Below, piece after piece: positions 28,871-38,282 of a stretch of 64,000 bases of DNA. The DNA comes from Stappia sp. ES.058. Its GTDB lineage: Bacteria > Pseudomonadota > Alphaproteobacteria > Rhizobiales > Stappiaceae. Every line of letters begins with the position of its first letter. The stretch's first letter is position 1. The notes beneath the pieces are model-generated. The model had not been told where the DNA came from and did no database searches. It was given only the letters and a program-made list of their open reading frames with translations. The position numbers were made by a program, and so were the translations under genes. The DNA lies in the NCBI RefSeq assembly GCF_900105595.1, contig NZ_LT629784.1:1240001-1304000 (forward strand), in the 5' to 3' direction.

Positions 28871-29794
28871 ATGATCCTTTACGGTACCAATCCGATTGCC
28901 TGGTCGAATGACGATGACCAGACGCTGGGCGCGCATATCCCGCTGGAGACCTGCCTGGCCGACGCCGCGCGGATCGGCTTCGACGGCATCGAGAACGGCC
29001 ACAAGTTTCCAGCCGACCCAAACGCGCTTGCAGCCGTGTTGCAGCCACATGGACTGAGGTTCGTGTCCGCCTGGTATTCCCTCAACCTGCTGACGCGGTC
29101 GGTGGAGGATGAAATTCGAGCCATCGGCCCGCATCTGGCGCGGTTGAAGGCGATGGGCTGCCCGGTGTTGATCGCCTGCGAGACGTCCAATGCGATCCAC
29201 GGAAATGACGCCGTGCCCGTCAACGATCGCCCGCGGCTGGACCCGGAGCGCTTTACTGCCTTTTGCGCAGCGCTGGAACAGGTGGCGGCGCATTGTGCCG
29301 CGGAGGGCGTCCCGCTGGTCTATCACCACCACATGGGAACCGTGGTGGAAAGCGAGGCGGAGATCGACCGGCTGATGGAGCTGACCGGGCCGGCGACACG
29401 GCTGCTGCTCGATACCGGCCATGCGTTTTTCGGCGGCGGCGATCCGGAGGCGCTCGCCCGCCGCCACATGGGGCGCGTGTCGCACCTTCATGCCAAGAAC
29501 ATCCGTCCCGACATCATGGCAAACGTGCGGGACGAGGGCTTGAGCTTTCTGGAGGGTGTCCGGCGCGGCGTCTTTACCGTGCCGGGCGATCCGGATGGCG
29601 CGGTGGCCTTCGAGCCGGTTCTGGAGATCGCGGCGGAACATGGTTACTCCGGCTGGCTGGTGATCGAGGCCGAACAGGACCCCGACGTGCGAGATCCGGT
29701 TACCTATCAGTCGATGGGGCTCAAGGCGCTTCGTGACATGGCGCGCGCCACCGGGCTGGATGCCGGCGCAGCCGCGCAGGACAAGGGAGAGTAA
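28871..29794 (+). CDS. iolE: Myo-inosose-2 dehydratase
   Basis: This 307-residue xylose-isomerase-like TIM barrel dehydrates 2-keto-myo-inositol. Metal-site regions [19 protein letters not shown] and [10 protein letters not shown], plus the last glutamate in VIEAEQDP, are in family order. It follows iolD by 25 bases and is translated from ATG after GGCGAC, with a weak ribosome site. The first step enzyme (inositol dehydrogenase, iolG/idhA) is not in the window. Confidence 0.95.
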   Translation: MILYGTNPIAWSNDDDQTLGAHIPLETCLADAARIGFDGIENGHKFPADPNALAAVLQPHGLRFVSAWYSLNLLTRSVEDEIRAIGPHLARLKAMGCPVLIACETSNAIHGNDAVPVNDRPRLDPERFTAFCAALEQVAAHCAAEGVPLVYHHHMGTVVESEAEIDRLMELTGPATRLLLDTGHAFFGGGDPEALARRHMGRVSHLHAKNIRPDIMANVRDEGLSFLEGVRRGVFTVPGDPDGAVAFEPVLEIAAEHGYSGWLVIEAEQDPDVRDPVTYQSMGLKALRDMARATGLDAGAAAQDKGE

Positions 29795-29798
29795 ACGG

Positions 29799-30605
29799 AT
29801 GTCGAAACTGCTCGTGAGGCCGAACGGAACGCAGGGCAAGGTGCATGACATCACCCCTGAGAGCGCTGGCTGGGGCTACGTCGGCTTTTCGCTTTACAAA
29901 CTCCAACCCGGAGAAACGGCCGAGGAGGCCACAGGGGACCGTGAGGCGATCCTGGTTCTCGTGGAGGGCAAGGCGGACATCGAGGCCGATGGAACGCAAT
30001 TCGGCGAGATGGGCGAGCGGATGAGCGTCTTCGAGAAGTTGAAGCCGCATTGCGTCTATGTCCCGAACGAGAGCACCTGGCGGGCGACCGCGACCACGCC
30101 CTGCACGCTCGCGGTCTGTACCGCGCCCGGGCAGGGCGGCCACCCGGCGCGGCGCATCGAGGACATCGGCTTTGAGGAGCGCGGCAAGGGGGCGAACACG
30201 CGCTTCATCCATCCCATTGCAATGGAAGACAAGGACATCGCCGACAGCCTGCTGGTGACGGAAGTCTTCACGCCGGCCGGAAACTGGTCGTCCTATCCGC
30301 CGCACCGACACGACGAGGACGCCTTTCCGGAGATGACCTATCTGGAGGAGACCTATTATCACCGTCTCGACCCGGCGACGGGCTTCGGTTTCCAGCGCGT
30401 CTTCACCGAGGATGGCACCCTCGACGAGACAATGGCGGTTTCCGACGGCGATGTCGTGCTCGTTCCCAGGGGGCATCATCCCTGCGGCGCGCCCTACGGC
30501 TACGAGATGTATTACCTGAATGTCATGGCGGGGCCGCTGCGCAAATGGCGCTTCAAGAACCACCCTGATCACGACTGGATTGCGCAGCGCGACGCGGGCA
30601 AATAA
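29799..30605 (+). CDS. iolB: 5-deoxy-glucuronate isomerase
   Basis: This 268-residue bicupin isomerises 5-deoxy-glucuronate to the substrate of IolC. Metal-binding residues are seen in SSYPPHRHDEDAFPEMTYLEE and VPRGHHPC. ATG 29799 is chosen because GGAGAG lies just upstream; the longer frame overlaps iolE. It closes iolCDEB. The final enzyme iolA (methylmalonate-semialdehyde dehydrogenase) must be elsewhere. Confidence 0.95.
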   Translation: MSKLLVRPNGTQGKVHDITPESAGWGYVGFSLYKLQPGETAEEATGDREAILVLVEGKADIEADGTQFGEMGERMSVFEKLKPHCVYVPNESTWRATATTPCTLAVCTAPGQGGHPARRIEDIGFEERGKGANTRFIHPIAMEDKDIADSLLVTEVFTPAGNWSSYPPHRHDEDAFPEMTYLEETYYHRLDPATGFGFQRVFTEDGTLDETMAVSDGDVVLVPRGHHPCGAPYGYEMYYLNVMAGPLRKWRFKNHPDHDWIAQRDAGK

Positions 30606-30679
30606 CGTGAAGTCGCGCCGCCCTGCGGCGCAATGTTTGCCGATTGCGCGCCTGACAATTGTCTGGCACTTCCTTGTTC

Positions 30680-32563
30680 ATGACCAGCACGCGCATTGCC
30701 ATAGCTCCGAGCATTTTCACGATCACGCTTGTGATCGCCGTGGGGCTTGCGGGCGCGATCATTTACTACACCCACGGGCAAAACACCAAAAACGCGGAAA
30801 TCGCGGCGACCGTGCTGATGGACCGGGCGCTGGAGATAATTGATCTGCGGGTTTCATCGCATGTCGAGCCGATAGACAGGGCCGTGCGCCAGTCCACGTT
30901 CTGGACGTCGCTCTCAACACCGCCATCGATCTCCGGCCATCCGCTGCGCGCGCAAATGCTCTCTCTGCTGAAGGAGTTGCCGCAGACCTCGGCCGTGTTC
31001 GTCGGGTTCGAGGGGGGCGATCATTATCAGATCGCCGCCGCCGTGCATCGGCCCCCGGGCTTTCTCGCGGATAAGGGCGCACCGGCAGAAACGGTCTATC
31101 AGGAAAGCGTCGTCTTGCGTTCCGGGCGGGAAGTCCCGATCAGCTACGCGCGTTTTCTCGACGAAAACGGCACGTTGCTGGCCACCCGGGTCGAGACAGG
31201 CGAGCCCTACGACCCCCGTGAACGCCCCTGGTATCGGCTTGCGCGCAATGGTTCTGGACTTGTGCGCACGGATACCTACCGGTTTTCCGGCACCGAAAAG
31301 CTTGGCCTGACCGTGGCGCGGCGCTTTCCCGGCGGGGTCGTCGGCATGGATGTCACGCTCGCGGAACTGACGGCATTCCTCGATGCTGTGCCGCAGGCGC
31401 GCGACGGCGTTGTCGCGCTGTTTCACGACGATGGCCGGATTCTTGCGCATTCGACGCCTGGCGCCCGTGCGGCCGGTGGCGACGCCGCCGTTCCGCCGGA
31501 CCGGCGAGAGAAACTAAAGCGGCTTGTCACCCGGCTTGCGGAGGACCCGTTGCTGCGCGCCACGACGGTGGATGTGAACGGCGACGACTGGCTGGTCCGG
31601 CGCAATCCCATCGATCTTGGCGGAGGGGCGGCGGAGAACCTTGTCGTCGCCATGCCGCGCGCCGCGGTCGTCGGCCCGATCGAGGCGGTGTCGCAGCGCA
31701 CCTTTCTCGTGTCGCTGTTGATCGTTTTTGCAAGCGTTCCCCTGATCTGGCTGGTGTCGCGGCGGATTTCCCGCCCGATCCATGCCTTGGGCGAGGCCGC
31801 GGAGCGGATCGGCCGGTTCGAACTCGACCGCGAGATCGCCGACGGTTCGATTATCCGGGAAGTCGACCTGCTTCAACGGGCGATGGAGCGCATGCGCCAC
31901 AGCCTCTCCGTGTTCTCGCTTTACGCTCCGAAAGCCCTCGTGCGCCAGCTGGTCGCCAGCGATACACCACCCGTTTTGGGGGGGACGCGGCGCGAGGTGA
32001 CGGTCTGCTTCATGGATCTTGAGAATTTCACGGCGATGTCTTCGCATCTGGAACCGGAAGAGGTGATGCTGCGCATGTCGCAGTATTTCGAGCGCGTGAC
32101 GCAGATCCTTCAGGCGCATGGCGCGACGATCGACAAGTACATTGGCGATTCGGTGATGGCTTTCTGGAATGCTCCGATGAACACCCCCGATCATCCGGCG
32201 AAGGCATGTGCCGCGGCGCTGGAGATCATCGCGGAAACCTCAGCCATGACATCCGGCTGGACAGGTGAGGGCGCGCCGAAGGTGCGCACGCGGATCGGCA
32301 TTCATTGCGGGCAGGCGATCATCGGCAATGTTGGCAGTTCAGACCGGATGAACTACACCGCGCTCGGCAGCACGGTGAATCTCGCCTCGCGGCTGGAAGG
32401 TCTGAACCGCGATCTCAAGACCTCGATCCTGGTCAGCGCCGATCTCAAGGAGCAGGTCGAAGGCCGCTTCGTGTTCCAGAGCGCCGGCGACATCCGCATC
32501 AAGGGCTATGACGAACCGGTGCCGGTGTTCGAGATCCTGGACAGCGCACCCGCGACCTCCTGA
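30680..32563 (+). CDS. Class III adenylate/guanylate cyclase with periplasmic Cache-type sensor and HAMP
   Basis: This 627-residue membrane receptor has a TM helix near the N-terminus (about 8-30), a ~300-residue periplasmic region with a dCache look (WYRLAR, GVVGMDVTLAELTAFL), a second TM (about 335-355), a HAMP linker (SRRISRPIHALGEAAERIG) and a C-terminal cyclase. Metal ligands D446 (FMDLENFTAM) and D490 (YIGDSVMAFW), the base-selecting K486 and NYTALGSTVNLASRLEG indicate an active, probably ATP-specific enzyme. ATG 30680 has no clear ribosome site; a TTG at 30659 is the alternative. It follows iolB by 74 bases, but a link to inositol is not shown. The ligand is unknown. Confidence 0.9.
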   Translation: MTSTRIAIAPSIFTITLVIAVGLAGAIIYYTHGQNTKNAEIAATVLMDRALEIIDLRVSSHVEPIDRAVRQSTFWTSLSTPPSISGHPLRAQMLSLLKELPQTSAVFVGFEGGDHYQIAAAVHRPPGFLADKGAPAETVYQESVVLRSGREVPISYARFLDENGTLLATRVETGEPYDPRERPWYRLARNGSGLVRTDTYRFSGTEKLGLTVARRFPGGVVGMDVTLAELTAFLDAVPQARDGVVALFHDDGRILAHSTPGARAAGGDAAVPPDRREKLKRLVTRLAEDPLLRATTVDVNGDDWLVRRNPIDLGGGAAENLVVAMPRAAVVGPIEAVSQRTFLVSLLIVFASVPLIWLVSRRISRPIHALGEAAERIGRFELDREIADGSIIREVDLLQRAMERMRHSLSVFSLYAPKALVRQLVASDTPPVLGGTRREVTVCFMDLENFTAMSSHLEPEEVMLRMSQYFERVTQILQAHGATIDKYIGDSVMAFWNAPMNTPDHPAKACAAALEIIAETSAMTSGWTGEGAPKVRTRIGIHCGQAIIGNVGSSDRMNYTALGSTVNLASRLEGLNRDLKTSILVSADLKEQVEGRFVFQSAGDIRIKGYDEPVPVFEILDSAPATS

Positions 32564-32580
32564 CAGTGTCCCTGAAAAGA

Positions 32581-32615
32581 AACGCCGCGGGCGATGGGTA
32601 TCGTCCCGCGGCGGT
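32581..32615. terminator. Hairpin between cyclase gene and convergent hupE
   Basis: CGCCGCGGGCGAT pairs with ATCGTCCCGCGGCG around GGGT, with one mismatch. The following T-tract is short (GTTTG). The position between convergent stops supports a terminator for the cyclase gene. Confidence 0.65.
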
Positions 32616-32644
32616 CCGTTTGTAGGAAAGCTCTTGCGGCCTGG

Positions 32645-33235
32645 TCAGCCGGAAATCAGCGCCACACCGGCAAGGGCGGTGATGCCGCCAAGCACGCGGC
32701 TGACGGTCAGGTTCGAGCCAAGCCGTCCGGCCGTCCAGCCGATGGCGATGCCGCAGAGATGCAGAACGATGGTGGAGAGCGCAAAGCCAAGACCGTAGGC
32801 CGCCTGTGCCGCGGAGCCGATCTCGCCACCATGGGCGTATCCATGAAACAGGGCGAACACGCCGACGATCGCGGCGCTGGGGCCAAGCGGCAGCCGCACG
32901 GCAAGCGCGACGAGCAGGCCGAGCGCCACAACGGAAGCAAGGATCGCCGGTTCCACGAAGGGAAGCGACACGCCGGCAAGCGCCAGTCCAAAGCCTGCAA
33001 CCATCGTCACCACGAAGGCGGACGGAATTGCCACAACTGCCTTGCCGCCGATCTGCCAGGCCCAAAGGCCGACCGCGACCATTGCCAGGATGTGATCGGC
33101 GCCGAACAGCGGATGTGAGAGGCCGGCGGCAAACGAGCCGTGTTCGCCCGGGCTCAAATGCGCAAGAGCGGGTGTTGCGGCCGTGACCATGGCGGCGGAC
33201 GCAATGGCAAGCAGGGGGAGGGAACGTCTGGTCAT
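32645..33235 (-). CDS. HupE/UreJ family membrane protein, probable cobalt (or nickel) transporter
   Basis: This 196-residue protein has a signal peptide (MTRRSLPLLA...ATPALA) and about six helices. The family metal motif HPxxGxDH is present in GLSHPLFGADHILAMVAVG, and a second histidine cluster FHGYAHGGE follows. The family moves Ni or Co. Here it lies 147 bases downstream of a CbiM-like gene that is preceded by a cobalamin riboswitch, so cobalt is the more likely ion. It probably belongs to the same transcript. Confidence 0.88.
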   Translation of the reverse strand: MTRRSLPLLAIASAAMVTAATPALAHLSPGEHGSFAAGLSHPLFGADHILAMVAVGLWAWQIGGKAVVAIPSAFVVTMVAGFGLALAGVSLPFVEPAILASVVALGLLVALAVRLPLGPSAAIVGVFALFHGYAHGGEIGSAAQAAYGLGFALSTIVLHLCGIAIGWTAGRLGSNLTVSRVLGGITALAGVALISG

Positions 33236-33382
33236 TTGGTCGATCCTTCAATCAAGTCGATCTGGGCACCCCGGGATGGGTCGTGCCTCGTGAAAACGAA
33301 CCTCATGCGGGTCCGTATGGAAAGCGGCGCCGACCGTTATCGGGGCGGGGCCCCGCAGACGGTCGGCACCGCCATGTTCAGG

Positions 33383-34066
33383 TCAGGCGGCGGCGCGATG
33401 CAGCCGCTTGGGGAAAAATGGGCCTTGCCGTGCGCCATGAAACGTCTTCACGCCGGCGAGGATGGCGAGATCGACCAGCGGTTCGATGGCGATCACGATC
33501 AGATAGGCCGCACCGAAGGTCGAGACGGAGGCAAGCGTCTCTGTGCCGAACCCGCCGCCGTAGACGGCCCAGAACCCGACCCAGGCGACGATTCCGGCCT
33601 GGTAGCTGGTCGAAAGCGCCAGCGCCTGGCCGTAGGAGATATCCTTGTAGGCGGTGCGGGCAGGAATGACCCGGGCCGCAATCAGGCTCATGACGTAAAG
33701 CGGCACCAGAAGCGTGGTGACGTTCATTCCGTACTGCGGCAAGTCGAAGGGCGCGAAGAACAGCCCCTGTGCGAGCAGCCCGAGCGCCAGACCCACCGCC
33801 GCCGGGCCCGCGCCCAGCAACAGGAACAGCGTCGACCCGAGGATCAGATGGACCTCGGACACGCCGACCGGATAATGCGGCAGCAGTTCGAAGAAAGCGA
33901 AAACCGCCACGGTGGCCGCAGCAGAGCGCAGGCCGAAGGCCGCGAGCCCGCCGTCCTCGCGAACGGATGTCCAGGCCAACCGGGCGCCGAGGCCGATTGA
34001 TGCGGCTGCCGTGCCGATGCTGAGAAGGATCTTGGCGCCGTCGACGACACCTGGTTCGATATGCAT
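33383..34066 (-). CDS. CbiM-like energy-coupling factor membrane protein (cobalt uptake)
   Basis: This 227-residue membrane protein starts with MHIEPG, matching the N-terminal Met-His metal chelate of CbiM/NikM, and contains the family block YPVGVSEVHLILG. About six to seven helices are seen. ATG 34066 is chosen because maturation in this family leaves MHI at the extreme N-terminus. No cbiN, cbiQ or cbiO (ATPase) is adjacent, so it either works with a distant ECF module or acts with HupE alone. The preceding cobalamin riboswitch supports cobalt for B12 synthesis. Confidence 0.82.
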   Translation of the reverse strand: MHIEPGVVDGAKILLSIGTAAASIGLGARLAWTSVREDGGLAAFGLRSAAATVAVFAFFELLPHYPVGVSEVHLILGSTLFLLLGAGPAAVGLALGLLAQGLFFAPFDLPQYGMNVTTLLVPLYVMSLIAARVIPARTAYKDISYGQALALSTSYQAGIVAWVGFWAVYGGGFGTETLASVSTFGAAYLIVIAIEPLVDLAILAGVKTFHGARQGPFFPKRLHRAAA

Positions 34067-34127
34067 GTCATGTCTCCCATGCGCACCCGCCGTGCGCCGG
34101 TTCGAGGAAGGCGCAAGGTGCGCCGGA

Positions 34128-34323
34128 CGTGATGGCAGGTCTCCTGGCTCGCGAATCCTTGCTGCGCCCGCCTTCCCAGCCCGAAATGGCCAGTGGCTTG
34201 TGGGCGCCGCTCTCCGCTTACAGTTGCGGGGGCAGCCACGGTCTTGGCCCCTGATGGGTACGCCGCACCGTGTTCCCTTTTCATCCGTGCATCGGCTTTG
34301 CCGCACGGAACCATCGCGGATGA
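34128..34323 (-). ncRNA. Cobalamin (adenosylcobalamin) riboswitch
   Basis: On the minus strand the leader shows, in order, AAAAGGGAACACGGTG, the core GCTGCCCCCGCAACTGTAAG, GCCACTGG, GGGAAGG, and finally the B12 box AGCCAGGAGACCTGCCATC (34131-34149 region). This is the standard order of the class. It ends about 62 bases before the CbiM-like start, so binding of B12 should shut off that gene and probably hupE. Confidence 0.95.
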
Positions 34324-34495
34324 TGCTAGGCTGTCGTCCTTCACCGTGACAAGTTCAATTTTCGATTGATCCTGATCATTTCCACTCTTGACCTTTTTCG
34401 TGAAACTGTTGCGGTGCAACATCGGTGGCGACGCATGGTGGACGCCCGTGCTCGACAGGCTGCCGGAGTTGAGGGCCGCGACGGAAAGGAACGCC

Positions 34496-35875
34496 ATGCT
34501 GGTGGTTCATACGCGTATCGTCGACATCGTCGGCGACATCATCCGGATCCGCGTGGCGATGTCCGGCAGCGGGCGCGCGGGCGGTCCGTGCCTCGGCGAT
34601 CTCGCGCGGGTCACCGGAGGCCGGGGATTTGATTCGCTTGCCCAGGTCATCATGATCGACGGTGAATTGGTCACGCTCCAGGTCAATGCCGGCACCAAGG
34701 GGCTTCCCAACAATGCCGCTGTGCGGTTCATGGGCAGCGCCATGCAGGTCACCTATTCACCGAGCATTCTCGGACGTGTCTTCGATGGCGGCGGGCGTCC
34801 GGTCGATGCCGGCCCCGATCTTGGAGCCGATCCCACGGTGCCCATCGGCGGCCCGACCGTGAACCCGATGAAACGCATTCTCGCCTCAAGGATGATCCGC
34901 ACCGACGTGCCGATGATCGACGTCTTCAACTGTCTCGTCGAAAGCCAGAAGATCCCGATCTTTTCCGTCTCCGGCGAGCCCTACAATGCGTTTCTCGCGC
35001 GCATCGGCATCCAGGCGGACGCGGATGTGGTGGTCTTCGGCGGCCTGGGGCTGATTTTCGACGACTATGCCTTCTTCCGCCAGCAGTTCGAGGACGCAGG
35101 CGTCTTTCCGCGCACGGTGATGTTCGTCAATCAGGCCTCCGACCCGGTGGTTGAACGGTTGCTGGTTCCGGACATGGCGCTTGCCGTAGCGGAGAAATTC
35201 GCCGTCGAGGAGGGCAAGCGCGTGCTTGTCCTGCTCACCGACATGACCGCCTTCGCCGATGCTCTCAAGGAGGTCTCCATCGCGATGGAGCGGGTGCCGG
35301 CCAACCGCGGCTATCCTGGAGATCTCTATTCGCAGCTCGCGCGCCGTTACGAGAAAGCTTGCGATTTTCGCGGCGCCGGATCGGTCACGATCCTTTCGGT
35401 GACCACCATGCCCGGCAACGATCTGACCCATCCGGTGCCCGACAACACCGGCTACATCACGGAAGGGCAGTTCTACCTGCACGGCGGCGCCATTGATCCC
35501 TTCGGATCGCTGTCCCGCCTCAAGCAGCATGTCATCGGCAAGGAAACCCGCGAAGATCACGGCCAGGTGATGAACGCGATGATCCGCTTTTACTCCGAGG
35601 CGCGCGACGCGGAGCAGAAACAGTCGATGGCCTTCGACCTGTCGGACTACGATCGGCAGCTCCTGCGCTTCGGCGCGTTGTTCCGAACCCGCTTCATGGA
35701 TATCGGCATCGCAATGCCCCTGGAAGAGGCGCTGGACCTGTGCTGGCAAACGCTCGCGGAATGTTTCCGCCCCCAGCAACTGCTGATGAAGCAGGATCTG
35801 GTCGATCGGTATTTCCCGCAAGACGATGCAGAGACCGGCGTCCTGTCTCCCGATCGGGAAGGGGCGGGGGCGTGA
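34496..35875 (+). CDS. atpB: V/A-type ATPase subunit B
   Basis: This 459-residue non-catalytic subunit of the V1 head forms the A3B3 hexamer with subunit A. The N-terminal barrel is followed by the degenerate nucleotide-binding domain with FSVSGEPYNAFLARIG (no Walker A lysine, as expected), LTDMTAFADALKEVS and PGDLYSQLARRYEKA. ATG 34496 is preceded by AAAGGA at five bases. It is the first gene of a seven-gene operon B-D-I-K-E-DUF2764-A and reads away from the B12 riboswitch. V-type enzymes are uncommon in alphaproteobacteria, which normally rely on F1Fo. Confidence 0.95.
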   Translation: MLVVHTRIVDIVGDIIRIRVAMSGSGRAGGPCLGDLARVTGGRGFDSLAQVIMIDGELVTLQVNAGTKGLPNNAAVRFMGSAMQVTYSPSILGRVFDGGGRPVDAGPDLGADPTVPIGGPTVNPMKRILASRMIRTDVPMIDVFNCLVESQKIPIFSVSGEPYNAFLARIGIQADADVVVFGGLGLIFDDYAFFRQQFEDAGVFPRTVMFVNQASDPVVERLLVPDMALAVAEKFAVEEGKRVLVLLTDMTAFADALKEVSIAMERVPANRGYPGDLYSQLARRYEKACDFRGAGSVTILSVTTMPGNDLTHPVPDNTGYITEGQFYLHGGAIDPFGSLSRLKQHVIGKETREDHGQVMNAMIRFYSEARDAEQKQSMAFDLSDYDRQLLRFGALFRTRFMDIGIAMPLEEALDLCWQTLAECFRPQQLLMKQDLVDRYFPQDDAETGVLSPDREGAGA

Positions 35876-36495
35876 CGCGCGCCTCGCTGAACAAGTCGGT
35901 GCTTTCCCGCGAAAGCGTCAAGCTGTCGGAGTATCAGCGCTTTCTGCCCTCGCTGGAACTGAAGCGCCGGCAGATCGTTGCCGAACGGCTGAGGGCACGC
36001 GCGCATCTGGCCGAGTGCCGGGCGCAGCTGGAGGCGCAGCTCGTCGGCAGTGCCCGCGACCTGCCGATGCTTGCGAACGAGGAGGTGGCGCTCGACACGC
36101 TGGTGGTTGTGGAGGCGATTGATCTGTCCACGCAGAACCTCTCCGGCACGCGTCTTCCGGTCTTGAAGGAGGTTCGCTTCGCCGAAGTCGTCTATGCGCG
36201 CCTGACGCGACCACATTGGGTCGATGCTGCGGTGGTCGCCTTGCGGGAGGTGATCCGGATGCGGATTGCCCGCGATGTCGCCGAGCGGAGATTGCGCGAG
36301 CTTGAACAGGCCGAGGCGTTGATCGCCCGTCGGGTGAACCTCTTTGAAAAGGTTCTCATTCCGCGCTCGCAGGAGACGATCCGCCGGATCCGCATGGCGT
36401 TGGCCGATGCGGAACGCGAAGCGGTGATCCGCGCCAAACTCTCCAAACGCAAGACCGCTGCGCGTGCCGGGGAAGCGAGGCTTGCCGCGATATGA
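35872..36495 (+). CDS. atpD: V/A-type ATPase subunit D (central rotor stalk)
   Basis: This 207-residue protein is almost all helical, with long N- and C-terminal helices (LKRRQIVAERLRARAHLAEC and RIRMALADAEREAVIRAKLS) that form the rotor coiled coil inside the A3B3 head. It opens with LNKSVLSRESVKLSEYQRFL. Start is GTG overlapping the atpB stop in GTGA. It is slightly short for the family, with a basic alanine-rich tail. Confidence 0.92.
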   Translation: MTRASLNKSVLSRESVKLSEYQRFLPSLELKRRQIVAERLRARAHLAECRAQLEAQLVGSARDLPMLANEEVALDTLVVVEAIDLSTQNLSGTRLPVLKEVRFAEVVYARLTRPHWVDAAVVALREVIRMRIARDVAERRLRELEQAEALIARRVNLFEKVLIPRSQETIRRIRMALADAEREAVIRAKLSKRKTAARAGEARLAAI

Positions 36496-38282
36496 CCATC
36501 GTCGCGCTCAGGAAAATCAGCCTCATCGGCGTCATGGAGGACAAGGCGGCCGTCCTCGACGCGGTCCAGGCCTTTGGCGGCTGCCACCTCGTGCCCTTGC
36601 GCGCCGCGCAAAAGGATCTTGAGGCGGTGCCCAGCGGAACCGGCCGCGAGGCGACGGAGGCCTTGCGCTGGCTGGTCGATTGTCCGGCGCCGCGCCGGGT
36701 GGTCTCTCGCGATCCACTGTTCGATCTCTCCGGTGTCGTTTCGGCAGCCAATCGGAACCGCCACGAGCTTATGGAGACCGAGGATCGCAAGGCCGCGCTG
36801 GAAAAGCGGATTCGCGACGTCGCGCGTTGGGGCGAGTTCACCTTCCCCGACATGTCCGATATCGGCGGCTATCGTTTCTGGTTCTACGAAGTGCCGCTCG
36901 GTCGGGAGAAGGTGGTCACTGCATCGGGCGCCATCGTGGAGACCGTCCATCGGGAGCGCGGCATTGCCTATATGGTTGTCCTGTCGCCGGAGGAACCTCC
37001 CGTCGACAGCATGCCGGTTCCACGCGTTCACATTGGCTCGCATGCGTTGTCGACCCTGCTGGCGCAGCTCGAGGCCGTTGAGATCCTGCTCGACGATCTT
37101 TGGCTGGAACGGCGCGATCTCACCAAATGGCGTCTGCTGCTTGCGGAAAACCTGGCGCGCGCCCGCGACGCGGCGGCCCGGCGGCGCGCTGCACTCGAGA
37201 CGATCGATGCCGAACGCGTCTTTGTGATGCGCGGCTGGGCGCGGGCCGATCGGGTCGCGGAGATCGCGCAACTCGCCGACCGGCTTGGCATCGCGGCTCT
37301 CGTCGAGGACCCCGCCCCGGAAGACGATCCGCCGACGCTTCTGGAAAATGCGCCGGCGATGGCGGCGGGCGAGGACCTTGTCCAGTTCTACCAGACCCCG
37401 GGCTACCGCAGTTGGGATCCGTCTTCGGTCGTTTATGTCTCCTTCATCGTCTTCTTCGGCATGATCATGACGGACGCCGGCTACGGCCTTTTCCTGCTGG
37501 TGCTGCTGTTCTTGCTGCGCGGCCGGTTTCAGGGCTCGGCGCTCGGGCGGCGCATGGTGCGGCTCGGTTACTGGCTTGCCGTCTCGACCATGGCGTTCGG
37601 CGTCGCCACCGGGAGCTATTTCGGCTGGCAACCGCCAGGGGGCGGCTTGATCGCGCACGCCGCCTTCATCGATCTGTCCGACATTGACGCGATGATGCGC
37701 CTCACGGTCACCATCGGTGTCGCTCATGTCGTCGCGGCCAATGTTCTGAATGCCTGGAATGCGGGGAGTCTGGCCGGACGGCTCGTGCCCGCCGGCTGGT
37801 GTTGCGCGGCCTTTGGCGGGCTTCTCGTCTATCTGACCGGCGGCGCGCAGACCGCAGCCGGCATCGCGCTGGCGGGCGTTGGCGTGGTGCTGGTCGTGGC
37901 CTTCGGTGGGGAGGTGCGGGTCACCTCGCTGTCGACATTCGCCCGGCGGCTCGGCGGCGGTCTGCTCAGCGGCGCCAGGGTGGTAAACCTCTTTTCCGAC
38001 GTTCTCAGCTACATGCGTCTCTTTGCACTCGGACTGGCGGCGGCTTCGCTGGCCGGAACGATCAACATGCTGGCCGAACAGGTGCGCCATGCCGTGCCCG
38101 GCGTCGGGGTGCTGGTCGCCATCACCGTTCTCGTGATCGGCCATGCCGTCAACATGGGACTGGGCATCGTTGCGGGCACCGTTCACGGCCTGCGCCTCAA
38201 CGTCATCGAATTCTTCAATTGGGGCCTCAAGGGCGAGGGGCGCCCCTTCAGACCGTTCCGCAAGGAGGAGACACGCTTGTGA
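36492..38282 (+). CDS. atpI: V/A-type ATPase subunit I (membrane stator, a-subunit homologue)
   Basis: This 596-residue protein has a cytosolic N-terminal half (1-300) with coiled-coil stretches and a C-terminal half of about seven helices. The arginine essential for ion transfer is R509 in DVLSYMRLFALGLA. It is followed by GHAVNMGLGI and FFNWGLKGEG near the end, as in NtpI. The start overlaps the D stop in ATGA, and its own stop overlaps the K start. It contacts the K ring at the ion path. Confidence 0.93.
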   Translation: MTIVALRKISLIGVMEDKAAVLDAVQAFGGCHLVPLRAAQKDLEAVPSGTGREATEALRWLVDCPAPRRVVSRDPLFDLSGVVSAANRNRHELMETEDRKAALEKRIRDVARWGEFTFPDMSDIGGYRFWFYEVPLGREKVVTASGAIVETVHRERGIAYMVVLSPEEPPVDSMPVPRVHIGSHALSTLLAQLEAVEILLDDLWLERRDLTKWRLLLAENLARARDAAARRRAALETIDAERVFVMRGWARADRVAEIAQLADRLGIAALVEDPAPEDDPPTLLENAPAMAAGEDLVQFYQTPGYRSWDPSSVVYVSFIVFFGMIMTDAGYGLFLLVLLFLLRGRFQGSALGRRMVRLGYWLAVSTMAFGVATGSYFGWQPPGGGLIAHAAFIDLSDIDAMMRLTVTIGVAHVVAANVLNAWNAGSLAGRLVPAGWCCAAFGGLLVYLTGGAQTAAGIALAGVGVVLVVAFGGEVRVTSLSTFARRLGGGLLSGARVVNLFSDVLSYMRLFALGLAAASLAGTINMLAEQVRHAVPGVGVLVAITVLVIGHAVNMGLGIVAGTVHGLRLNVIEFFNWGLKGEGRPFRPFRKEETRL

